Source: a virus. From it: 29,528 nt of DNA. Both the position numbers and the translations under genes were made by a program. Positions within the stretch are counted from its first letter, which is position 1. Every line of letters starts with the position of its first letter. Positions 15,781 through 23,318 of this stretch are shown here, piece after piece. The DNA lies in the IMG/VR virus record IMGVR_UViG_3300045922_001167, positions 1-29,528 of that record. One strand, given 5' to 3'. Below the pieces are notes generated by a model, which saw only the letters and a list, made by a program, of their open reading frames with translations, searched no databases and was not told where the DNA came from.

Positions 15781-17496
15781 CTAACTATTGGAGAAACCAA
15801 TGATCTCTTCTGCTTTTGATAATGCGGTGTCAATATTTGAGAAGACTCTTTGTTCACCAATAGAACCTAAGAGGCCAAATTTTTTAAGATCTTGTTTTGT
15901 TTGACCATGTACTCCTGATAAAAAAAGAACGATGCCCTTCTTTTTACATTGGTCGTAAAATTCTTCAATTCCATACATGCCAGAAGCGTCAATCATTGGG
16001 ACAAAGCGCATACGGAGAATGAAGACTTTCGGCATGAGGGAGAGCGTGTTTAGAAGGTCCCTAAGCATATTGGCTGCCCCAAAGAAAAAAGGTCCTTGAA
16101 TTTCATAGACTTCTACCCCTTTAGGAACATTTTTCTTTGAGATGTCATTGGGGTCCATTTTTTCTGGGAAATCAACCGTGCTTTCTTGAAAAATTTGAGA
16201 GAGAGAAACAGCCTTTGACATTTGACTCATGCGCTTCATAAACATGAAGCTAGCTAAGATCATCCCCGCAGAGATAGCAACGGTAATATCAATAAACACT
16301 GTGAGAAAAAAGGCCGTTAAGAGAATCAAGAGGTCTCCTTGAGGAGCCTTTAAGAGGCGCATAAAATGCCCTATTTCGCTCATGTTCCATGATACCATGA
16401 CAAGAACTGATGCAAGAGCAGCTAGAGGGATTTTGCTGACGACTGGAGCTAAGCAATACAAGATAAGCAATAAAACCAACGCATGGATCATCCCTTCTAC
16501 TGGGGTTTTGGCTCCAGTCTTAACATTAGCTGCTGTCCTAGCAATAGCTCCCGTTGCTGGAATTCCCCCAAAGATAACCGAACCGAAATTTGCGATCCCT
16601 TGAGCAATCAGCTCACAATTGGAACGATGTCTACCACCAATCATCCCATCTCCAATGACCGCTGAAAGCAACGATTCTATAGCTCCAAGAAATGCGATTG
16701 TGATCCCGTCGACGAATATTTCTTTAAATTTATCTGCCGGAATAGAAAGAGATGGAAGAGAGGGGAGAGGCAAGCTTCTTGGGATTTCACCGAATCGCGA
16801 TTGGATTGTCTCCACCGGCAAGTGAAACAACACACAAACGGCCGTTGCAAGAACAATTGCACAGATGCCCCAAGGGAGCCATGGGGTGAAACGGCGAATC
16901 AATAGAATGATTCCTAGGGTGCCAGCTGAAAGAGACAAAGTTACAGGATCAAAAGTCGGAAAAGCCTCGAGGTAAGAAACCCATTTTTCAATAAAATCGG
17001 CGGGGGGTGTCCCCATGTGCAAGCCGAAAAAATCTTTGATCTGTGTTGAGAAGATGATTACTGCAATCCCTGTTGTGAAACCGGTTACCAAAGGACTGGG
17101 AACATATTTGATCCAAGAGCCAATGCGGAAAATTCCCAGGAGAAGCAGAATAACAGCTGCAATCACCATTGACATGCAAAGACCTTCGTAGCCAGTTCTT
17201 TGCATGATTCCATAGATGATCACGACAAAAGCGCCTGTAGGACCTCCAATTTGGATACGACTTCCTCCAAACAGTGAAATCAGAAAACCTGCAATGACTG
17301 CGGTGTAGAGACCGCGTTCTGGACCTACATTGGACGCAATAGCAAAGGCCATTGCAAGAGGGAGGGCAATAATTCCAACCGTCAGTCCTGCCACTAAATC
17401 CTTTTTAAAAGTGGAGAAGCTATAGCCATTGCGAAGGTAGAGATAAGATTTCGGGATGAATTCGTGAAATTTAGAGAACGCCATACTAAAATCCAT
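15781..17496 (-). CDS. SulP family anion transporter with STAS domain
   Basis: This 571-residue protein has a membrane part to about residue 425 with 10-12 helices. It carries SulP motifs: DLVAGLTVGIIALPLAMAFA, VGPERGLYTAVIAGF, GPTGAFVVIIYGI and GAIARTAANVKTGAKTPVEG. The C-terminal STAS domain (about 455-560) has FVPMIDASGMYGIEEF. SulP proteins carry sulfate, bicarbonate or other anions across the inner membrane; the substrate cannot be told here. It is a typical bacterial gene rather than a phage gene. The start is not fixed: ATG at 17496 lacks a clear ribosome site, and Met5 is an alternative. Confidence 0.88.
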   Translation of the reverse strand: MDFSMAFSKFHEFIPKSYLYLRNGYSFSTFKKDLVAGLTVGIIALPLAMAFAIASNVGPERGLYTAVIAGFLISLFGGSRIQIGGPTGAFVVIIYGIMQRTGYEGLCMSMVIAAVILLLLGIFRIGSWIKYVPSPLVTGFTTGIAVIIFSTQIKDFFGLHMGTPPADFIEKWVSYLEAFPTFDPVTLSLSAGTLGIILLIRRFTPWLPWGICAIVLATAVCVLFHLPVETIQSRFGEIPRSLPLPSLPSLSIPADKFKEIFVDGITIAFLGAIESLLSAVIGDGMIGGRHRSNCELIAQGIANFGSVIFGGIPATGAIARTAANVKTGAKTPVEGMIHALVLLLILYCLAPVVSKIPLAALASVLVMVSWNMSEIGHFMRLLKAPQGDLLILLTAFFLTVFIDITVAISAGMILASFMFMKRMSQMSKAVSLSQIFQESTVDFPEKMDPNDISKKNVPKGVEVYEIQGPFFFGAANMLRDLLNTLSLMPKVFILRMRFVPMIDASGMYGIEEFYDQCKKKGIVLFLSGVHGQTKQDLKKFGLLGSIGEQRVFSNIDTALSKAEEIIGFSNS

Positions 17497-17810
17497 AGGG
17501 GAGTTACCACAAGATTATGCAATATTTTAAATATTCTCCCATCCTTTTCTGGTTATGTAACATGAAAACCCATCATTCATGATCAGGTGTTTCTGTTACA
17601 TTTTTCACAAAGAATCGCAATCTTCCCCTAGAAGATGTTTTCATCCGCCACCTTTCGATTTCATAAACGCAGCGCTTCCGCACAAAGATCTTGCTTTCAT
17701 CCGCCACCTTTCGTAAACTGAAAGCCAGCGGATCAAACATGAAATAACGTTTTATCCGCCAGGTTTGCTGTAAACAAAAGCAGCGGGTGAAGACAATCAG
17801 ACGTAAGCCT
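17497..17810. repeat. Intergenic region with three ~56-nt hairpin repeats
   Basis: Between SulP and the AAA ATPase (divergent), three imperfect repeat units begin at 17638, 17695 and 17750, a period of 55-57 nt. Each opens with TTTYATCCGCCACCTTTCG or a close variant and contains a TAAAC core followed by CAGCGG/GCAGCG. In unit 2, ATCCGC pairs with GCGGAT and CTTTC with GAAAG, making a hairpin; unit 3 pairs similarly. No gene was recognised here. The units could be mobile REP-like repeats or an RNA structure. Confidence 0.5.
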
Positions 17811-17839
17811 TTGTGTAATAAAGAGATGCTAACTATGAT
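17811..17839 (+). promoter_or_regulatory. Putative sigma70-type promoter of the AAA ATPase gene
   Basis: TTGTGT (17811-17816) and TATGAT (17834-17839) are 17 bp apart, matching four of six and five of six consensus bases. The start codon at 17874 lies 35 bp downstream with AAGGA before it. Assigned by pattern only. Confidence 0.4.
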
Positions 17840-17873
17840 TAGAGCTAAATAATTATTTGACAAGGAAATAAAC

Positions 17874-19373
17874 ATGGTAAAAAAGAGCCCCAAAACCAAA
17901 GATTCCGCAGAAAAAATCATTGGCCGATTAAGAGAACAGGATCTATTGAAGGATCTTATTAGCTCAAAAAAGTCAGAGTTCATAGCGGTATATGGTCGTC
18001 GTAGAGTTGGGAAAACCTATCTGATTAAAAATTTCGCAAGCTCTTTGCCGTGCGTTTTTTTCCACGTCACAGGGCTACAAAATGGCACTGCTAAAGAGCA
18101 GCAAGAAGAGTTTTCAAAACAAATAGGAGTAACTTTTTATAATGGCGCATCCATGGCCCAAAGAGAGCGTTGGAGAGATGCTTTTGAGGATTTAACCAAG
18201 GCTATTGAAGATGTTCCGAAAGATAAAACTGTGGTTCTATTCTTTGACGAGTTTCCCTGGATGGCAACACCGAGATCAAGGCTGCTCACAGCTCTGGAAT
18301 TATATTGGAATCGCTATTGGGTGTTTGACAAGCGTATCAAGCTAATCATTTGTGGTTCTGCGACTTCTTGGATTATTGAGAAAATTATCAATAATAAAGG
18401 CGGCCTTCACAATAGAGTGACGCGTACCATTCACTTAAAACCGTTCTCCCTTTATGAAACGGAAAGTTTTTTAAAAGAACACCAAGTTCGTCTTGAAAAG
18501 AGACAGATCCTTGATCTTTACACTGTTCTGGGAGGCGTTCCTCTCTACTGGTCTTACGTGAGAAAAGGTCTTTCTGCTCACCAATGCATTGACGAGCTTT
18601 GCTTTCAAAGCAATGGGCCTCTTGTGAAGGAGTTTGATCGATTATTTCAGTCGCTTTTCGAAGACCCAAAACCGTATATGGATTTAATCCGAGTTCTGGC
18701 TAAGCATCACTATGGAGTAGGGCAGGCTGAATTGATCGCAAAGGCAAAGATACCGGATGGAGGCACCGCTGTTCGTAGGCTGCATCAACTAGAAGAAGCT
18801 GGATTTATTACCAGCTTGGTTCCTTATGGACATAAGGACAAAGGGGTCTATTACGTTATCGACGACGAATACAGTTTATTCTATTTACGATGGATTGAGC
18901 CAAATCTAAAAACTGTCGCTAAAAAACAGATAAATGAGGGGTTTTGGCTATCTCAATCTAGTCAGCCAAGTTGGAAATCTTGGGCAGGATATGTGTTCGA
19001 GTCTATTTGCTACAAACACATTGATCAAATTCGTCGTGCTTTAAAGATTGACCCAGGAGCTCACGTTGGCACCTGGAGGTATTCTCCAAGGACAAAAGAT
19101 GGCGAAGATGGAGCTCAGATCGATTTGCTTTTTGATCGAATGGATGGGGTCATTACTGTTTGTGAAATTAAGAGTTCTGATAGTCCATTTGCGATCGATA
19201 AGTCGTATGCTCAGGAACTCACTAAGAAAGTAGACATATTTAAAAAACAAACGAGAACAAAAAAGCAGATCTTTATTGCCATGATTACTACTAGGGGATT
19301 GAAACAAACTATGTATTCCGAAGAAATTATCTCTGATCAAGTGACTCTTGAAGACCTATTTAAAGAGGTTTAG
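17874..19373 (+). CDS. AAA ATPase with DUF234 / PD-(D/E)XK-like C-terminus
   Basis: This 499-residue protein of the archaeal-type ATPase_2 (STAND-like) family has Walker A GRRRVGKT (41-48), Walker B VVLFFDEFPW (Asp125, Glu126) and the sensor strand LIICGSATSWI. A winged-helix-like part (about 265-340) leads to a DUF234 C-terminal domain. That domain has the nuclease-like set Glu376, Asp417 (AQIDLLF) and EIK (431-433). The cellular role of this family is not settled; links to toxin-like or defence functions have been proposed. It has its own promoter and is a common horizontally moved gene. It is complete and looks intact. Confidence 0.82.
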   Translation: MVKKSPKTKDSAEKIIGRLREQDLLKDLISSKKSEFIAVYGRRRVGKTYLIKNFASSLPCVFFHVTGLQNGTAKEQQEEFSKQIGVTFYNGASMAQRERWRDAFEDLTKAIEDVPKDKTVVLFFDEFPWMATPRSRLLTALELYWNRYWVFDKRIKLIICGSATSWIIEKIINNKGGLHNRVTRTIHLKPFSLYETESFLKEHQVRLEKRQILDLYTVLGGVPLYWSYVRKGLSAHQCIDELCFQSNGPLVKEFDRLFQSLFEDPKPYMDLIRVLAKHHYGVGQAELIAKAKIPDGGTAVRRLHQLEEAGFITSLVPYGHKDKGVYYVIDDEYSLFYLRWIEPNLKTVAKKQINEGFWLSQSSQPSWKSWAGYVFESICYKHIDQIRRALKIDPGAHVGTWRYSPRTKDGEDGAQIDLLFDRMDGVITVCEIKSSDSPFAIDKSYAQELTKKVDIFKKQTRTKKQIFIAMITTRGLKQTMYSEEIISDQVTLEDLFKEV

Positions 19374-19461
19374 TCGTGGGAAGATTTGATGGTTGAGTAG
19401 GTCGATTTTTCATAGAGAATTCTGATGGCTATTCAATGGTTGAAACCTGGTTTTTTTGAAA

Positions 19462-19483
19462 TTGGGAAACAGCTGTTTCCCAA
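19462..19483. promoter_or_regulatory. 22-bp perfect palindrome
   Basis: The left half TTGGGAAACAG is followed directly by its exact reverse complement CTGTTTCCCAA, with no spacer. It lies between the AAA ATPase and the 76-residue membrane gene. With no loop it is more likely a dimeric-regulator operator than a terminator. Just upstream a weak hairpin (GGTTgaAACC) is followed by seven T, which could end the ATPase transcript. Confidence 0.4.
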
Positions 19484-19550
19484 ATGCGTTAAATAAGATT
19501 TTTTGATAGTGTCCATGAAGAAGGATGGTTCAACTTAAAGAGGGGAGTGG

Positions 19551-19781
19551 ATGGGAGAATTTAGAGATTTTTTGAGGGGGGATAATTTTCTAGCCAGGGC
19601 ATTGACTTTTGGAATGATTCCCCTTTGCTGGCGTATTTCCATGGGTCTGGGGCGCCGGTTTGGGTATGAAGATCACTTATTGTTCATCGGGATTGTAGGA
19701 ATCTGGGTGGGGGTAGTGATTGGCCACAACATGTACTATCGGTGGATTTTCCCAGAGAAAAACAAGCCTAAAAAGTGTTAA
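19551..19781 (+). CDS. Small membrane protein, unknown
   Basis: This 76-residue protein has a hydrophobic segment around 17-30 and a clear membrane helix LLFIGIVGIWVGVVIGH (about 43-59), then a basic end (KNKPKK). AGGGGAG precedes the ATG. Its last bases overlap the end of the convergent secreted-protein gene by four. No family is recognised. Confidence 0.6.
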   Translation: MGEFRDFLRGDNFLARALTFGMIPLCWRISMGLGRRFGYEDHLLFIGIVGIWVGVVIGHNMYYRWIFPEKNKPKKC

Positions 19782-20521
19782 GAAGAGGCTTCTCTTTTCC
19801 TTTTCTCAATTACTGATTCCGGTATAGGTCCAAACTCGAAAGTCTTTCGAAACTCAAGAATCTCTCGCTTTAGCTTTTCTACATGCTTCTTAGGCTCATG
19901 TATTTGGCCAGGGAGAGTCACTAACTGATTACTCAGCACAGCTAGTTTATCTTTGTCTTGGAAGATTAGGTACCCTCTAGTAGAGCGAACATGCTGGCCA
20001 CTTGGAGCTTTTAGCACAGACATTTTGTCGATTGAAATAACCGCAAAGAACATATTGTCCTCCAGCATTTCCTCTTTTAAAACTTTAATTCCTTGAGCAT
20101 TATCCACACTCTTGAGAATCCCAATTCCAAAACCTTCAAAAGCATCTTTAAGCTCTTTTTCCCCTGATATTTTTCCCTCTAGACCTGGCAGAAAAATGAT
20201 CTCAGCTTTTTTGAAATCAGCTAGGGCATTGTAAAAGCCCACACAAGCTGCCTGCTCTAGTAACCCATCCTGTGCAGTATAGCTGCCTTCGCCAAAGTCG
20301 TAAGCTTGGCAGGAAAAGACACCTTGTGGAGCATGATAGCGCCTTTCGGATATCTTCCCTTGTAATGGCGGGATTTTTCCATCCTCGGGAGGGAAAATCT
20401 CATCTCGCGGGAGATCTTTGGTTGTTTCTTTGCTTTGATCTGTTGCGGCAAAAACAGAAGTAGAAAGTAATATTAATGATGAAAGGAAATATTTATATTT
20501 AAAAAACTTTCTAACTAACAA
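19778..20521 (-). CDS. Secreted protein of unknown function
   Basis: This 247-residue protein has a typical Sec signal peptide: RKFFKYK, then the hydrophobic FLSSLILLSTSVFA with cleavage likely before ATD. The mature part begins with a Pro/Asp-rich linker, then a folded region (QGVFSCQAYDFGEGSYTAQD, ACVGFYNALADFKKAEIIF) and a basic helical C-terminus. The start is a TTG at 20521 with GAGG six bases before; no ATG is available before the signal peptide. It is not recognised, but it resembles exported hypothetical proteins common in Chlamydiota. Confidence 0.65.
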   Translation of the reverse strand: MLVRKFFKYKYFLSSLILLSTSVFAATDQSKETTKDLPRDEIFPPEDGKIPPLQGKISERRYHAPQGVFSCQAYDFGEGSYTAQDGLLEQAACVGFYNALADFKKAEIIFLPGLEGKISGEKELKDAFEGFGIGILKSVDNAQGIKVLKEEMLEDNMFFAVISIDKMSVLKAPSGQHVRSTRGYLIFQDKDKLAVLSNQLVTLPGQIHEPKKHVEKLKREILEFRKTFEFGPIPESVIEKRKREASS

Positions 20522-20561
20522 AATTACCTCAACAAATTTTTTTAATTAGAGAATTATAGTC

Positions 20562-20590
20562 TTGATCTGATTTTAACAGAATACAATAAA
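20562..20590 (+). promoter_or_regulatory. Weak putative promoter of the ankyrin gene
   Basis: TTGATC (20562-20567) and AATAAA (20585-20590) are 17 bp apart, each matching four of six consensus bases, in the 120-bp gap between two divergent genes. The ankyrin gene ATG is at 20642 after a GGGGATGTAAT ribosome site. The fit is weak. Confidence 0.25.
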
Positions 20591-20641
20591 TAAGTTTGCA
20601 GCAAAGGACTAACCTGTTATGAGGGGAATAGGGGATGTAAT

Positions 20642-21850
20642 ATGAAAAGTTCAAGCCTACCGGCACAAGGGAATCTTCTCGAGTGGAACTCATTGATTGC
20701 TAAAGGGGATTTGGCCACGATTCAACGCTTAGTCGAGAAGGGAGAGCTCTCTTATAAAGACAGACTAGGGGAGTGTGGACTATCACCTCTGCATCTTGCA
20801 GCTTGGCATAATCAGCCAGAAGTATGTCGATTTCTGATTTCTCATAAGATTTCCCCATCGATCGAAGAGAGCTTTAGCTTGAAATCGCCTCTTCATATTG
20901 CCGCATATTTTGGACACTCTGAAGTAGCCAATGTTTTGCTAGAGCTAGGAGCAAAAGTAACCGGGCGCAAAGCCAGAGATTTCATTGGTGGCCACCCTAT
21001 GCACTATGCTGCCTTAGGGGAGCAGGAAGAAATGATCTTTCTGTTTTTAGGAATGACTCATTTGATTGGGCCTATGGGATCAAAACCAGACTTTACCCCC
21101 AAAACCGTATGTACCATAGGAAATATTCTTGATATCCTAATCAGAAAGCGTAACTTTGCTTTATGTGACTTAATTTCCTCATCAGTAGGGATCTTAATTG
21201 TAGAGACAAATCCAAGACGCGAATCGACTCTCTATGTCGGATACGGAAATGAAAATACATGGACTCCTTTTCATAGCGCCGCTCTTCTAGGAGATAAAAG
21301 AATCGTAGAGATGCTTGTTCGCAAATTCCCATATGCCTATTGCTTCTGCGAAGATTTTGCTCATCTTTTTGATTACTCTCCTGCTGATGTCGCTTTAATG
21401 GAAGGAAATGCAGAGATTGCAAAGATATTGGGTGGAACAAAAACGGTAGGGGAGTGTCGTACGTTATTTAACTGCTATTCTCCTAAGAAGGACGCTCCTA
21501 GTTATGCTGGGGATCTCTTGAAATCTATTTCAGCGAGGGATTTTATGGTGTTGGACAAATTGATTAACGAACATGGCGAAGGCATCCTTTATTTACCTAA
21601 CTTTGAGGAATCTGATAGAGGATTCTATAGAGAACAGCGAGACCTAACTGCTATTTCTCTCGTCTGTAGGTTCTTTTGTTTCCCCTTTGCGGAATGGGTG
21701 AAGAAGAGAAACATTCTTATCCCTCCTTCCCAATTTTTCGAAAGAGATACCAAGGAAGTTGTATTCTTCAATTGGCTGATGCTCGATCTTCAGCCGTATG
21801 CAACTGGATTTTTCAATAAAGTTGGTGCGGAAATCGCCCAATTATCCTAG
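20642..21850 (+). CDS. Ankyrin-repeat protein, possible host-directed effector
   Basis: This 402-residue protein has at least four ankyrin repeats: GLSPLHLAAWHNQPEVCRFL (about 45-78), KSPLHIAAYFGHSEVANVLL (about 80-112), a weaker HPMHYAALGEQEEM unit (about 117-140) and TWTPFHSAALLGDKRIVEML (about 210-240). The C-terminal 130 residues have no recognised domain. There is no signal peptide. Ankyrin proteins are frequent in amoeba-associated intracellular bacteria and often act in the host cell; secretion here is inference. It is a single gene with its own ribosome site. Confidence 0.82.
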   Translation: MKSSSLPAQGNLLEWNSLIAKGDLATIQRLVEKGELSYKDRLGECGLSPLHLAAWHNQPEVCRFLISHKISPSIEESFSLKSPLHIAAYFGHSEVANVLLELGAKVTGRKARDFIGGHPMHYAALGEQEEMIFLFLGMTHLIGPMGSKPDFTPKTVCTIGNILDILIRKRNFALCDLISSSVGILIVETNPRRESTLYVGYGNENTWTPFHSAALLGDKRIVEMLVRKFPYAYCFCEDFAHLFDYSPADVALMEGNAEIAKILGGTKTVGECRTLFNCYSPKKDAPSYAGDLLKSISARDFMVLDKLINEHGEGILYLPNFEESDRGFYREQRDLTAISLVCRFFCFPFAEWVKKRNILIPPSQFFERDTKEVVFFNWLMLDLQPYATGFFNKVGAEIAQLS

Positions 21851-21897
21851 AGAATATTCTGATTGAAGCTTACTCTTTATTTGAATAGAATGGGCAC

Positions 21898-22443
21898 ATG
21901 AACGCTAATCAAAAACACGATGCCCTTGTCAACGAGTATACAGAATCTGCCCAAACAGTTCGCAGATTCAGGATGTATGCTTTTGCCTTTCAGGCGATAA
22001 TATGGGTATTGTTATTTTGTCTCAGAAGCATGCACATGCAGCAGGTGGATCTAATTGCCGTCATTCTTTTTGGAATTTTCCTGCTGAGCAGGGTCAGAGA
22101 CTTTAACCTTCGAAGAAATCTTGATATCCGAATGAGCCAGATCACCTTGGAAGGGTTCAAATTGGAGAGAAGTAACCCTCGATTAGAAACCTTCTTCCAT
22201 CAGGTCTTGGAACAATTCGGGCTCATTCGAATTTTCATACTTAGGGCTATGTTCGATGTAATGGCTCTTTATTTTTTTGTCAGCTCCGTCTATCGACTCT
22301 GTTTAGACCATAATCCAGATCTTGCACTAAGCATAAAAACTTTTTATCCAGCTATTGGCCTATTAGGCTTTTTTCTCGGTGATTTATACTATAAGCCACT
22401 TAAATCGGTGATGCGCGCCAAGCAGGAAGCCTTTTCAAACTGA
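21898..22443 (+). CDS. Membrane protein, paralogue A
   Basis: This 181-residue protein has two pairs of membrane helices (about 28-68 and 112-165) separated by a cytoplasmic-looking part (LDIRMSQITLEGFKLERSN, then FFHQVLEQFGLIRI). It is the same length as the gene at 22767-23312 and aligns with it throughout: MNANQKHDALVNEY against MNIRQTHQSLLEKY, SQITLEGFKLE against AQIILDGVALE, FFHQVLEQF against VFHQILRSF. The function is unknown. The ribosome site is weak (AATGGGCAC before the ATG). Confidence 0.65.
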   Translation: MNANQKHDALVNEYTESAQTVRRFRMYAFAFQAIIWVLLFCLRSMHMQQVDLIAVILFGIFLLSRVRDFNLRRNLDIRMSQITLEGFKLERSNPRLETFFHQVLEQFGLIRIFILRAMFDVMALYFFVSSVYRLCLDHNPDLALSIKTFYPAIGLLGFFLGDLYYKPLKSVMRAKQEAFSN

Positions 22444-22499
22444 AAAGGGGATTGGCAGATTCAGTTCATTTTGCTATTGATTTAAGTAGAGAAGGGCAA

Positions 22500-22721
22500 A
22501 TGGATATTTGGTTTATCTTCAGTTGGATCTCTTTGGCAATTGCAGCTATCGCGATTTTTATCGGTGGCTTTATGGCTTTTTTCATGGATGATACTGCGGC
22601 CGAGCGAAGAAGGAGCTGGAAAAAATTTAAGCCAGTAATTGTTTCTCTTTTTGGAGCGTTCTTTATTTTTTTATCATTGGGTTATGTCTTTATGGACATT
22701 TCTTCAAAGCTATCTGGATAA
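22500..22721 (+). CDS. Small two-helix membrane protein, unknown
   Basis: This 73-residue protein has two membrane helices (WFIFSWISLAIAAIAIFIGG and VIVSLFGAFFIFLSLGYVFM) joined by a basic loop (ERRRSWKKFK). The ATG at 22500 follows AGAGAAGGGCAA. An upstream TTG at 22452 would add 16 residues but has a poorly spaced ribosome site. It lies between the two paralogous membrane genes and may be co-transcribed with them. No family is recognised. Confidence 0.55.
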   Translation: MDIWFIFSWISLAIAAIAIFIGGFMAFFMDDTAAERRRSWKKFKPVIVSLFGAFFIFLSLGYVFMDISSKLSG

Positions 22722-22766
22722 ATTAATATCTTGAAGATTTGAGCGAATTTTTGTACATTGACCTCT

Positions 22767-23312
22767 ATGAATATTCGGCAAACTCATCAGTCCCTTTTGG
22801 AAAAATATGACGGTGGTAATCGAGTGATTAAAAAGCTCGGTACAAATGGCATGGTCATGCAGATATGCATTATCATGTCTATCAACGGCTGGAAACATAG
22901 CGGCATTTCTTACTATGAGACAGGTGCACCGTTTCTTTTCTGTTTGTCTCTTTATTTTCTGATCAAAGACTTCCTCACAATGCTTCGAATAGAGAGCAAT
23001 ATGGCTCAAATAATTTTAGATGGAGTTGCGCTAGAAGCTAAAAATAGCTCGGGCGATAAGGTTTTCCATCAAATACTGCGCTCCTTCAATTTCACGAACA
23101 TTCTAGTTCAACGGTCCCTTGTCAATGTAATCGCATTAGGCGCCATAGGCTATTTCATGCTTGAGTTTATCAATGCCGTCTATCCTGATGTTCACATCAG
23201 TCGTTGGGTTTTAAGCCTATTCGCTTTTATCCCTAGCGTCCTTGCATCTAAGATGTACTACGATTCTCTAAAAGATCTGGACGAAGCTAAGTCCAGGGTT
23301 TTTGCTCAATAG
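22767..23312 (+). CDS. Membrane protein, paralogue B
   Basis: This 181-residue paralogue of the gene at 21898-22443 has the same helix layout. I chose ATG 22767 over an upstream TTG at 22758 because it gives exactly the same length and an aligned N-terminus (MNIRQTHQSLLEKY). Shared residues cluster in the central part between the helix pairs. The stop lies only 6 bp from the stop of the convergent integrase gene. Confidence 0.65.
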   Translation: MNIRQTHQSLLEKYDGGNRVIKKLGTNGMVMQICIIMSINGWKHSGISYYETGAPFLFCLSLYFLIKDFLTMLRIESNMAQIILDGVALEAKNSSGDKVFHQILRSFNFTNILVQRSLVNVIALGAIGYFMLEFINAVYPDVHISRWVLSLFAFIPSVLASKMYYDSLKDLDEAKSRVFAQ

Positions 23313-23318
23313 CTATCG

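Noticed and set aside
17638-17800. Repeats resembling a CRISPR array
   Set aside because: The units are imperfect along their whole length, there are no distinct unique spacers between identical repeats, and no cas genes are near.
17573-17983. Open frame of 136 residues on the minus strand over the repeat region
   Set aside because: It overlaps the promoter and start of the AAA ATPase, follows the hairpin repeats, has odd Cys/Phe/Arg-rich composition and no recognisable domain.
15645-23318. Attachment-site direct repeats at the ends of the cargo block
   Set aside because: Reading both ends by eye gave no shared sequence of convincing length, and no tRNA gene was seen next to the integrase.
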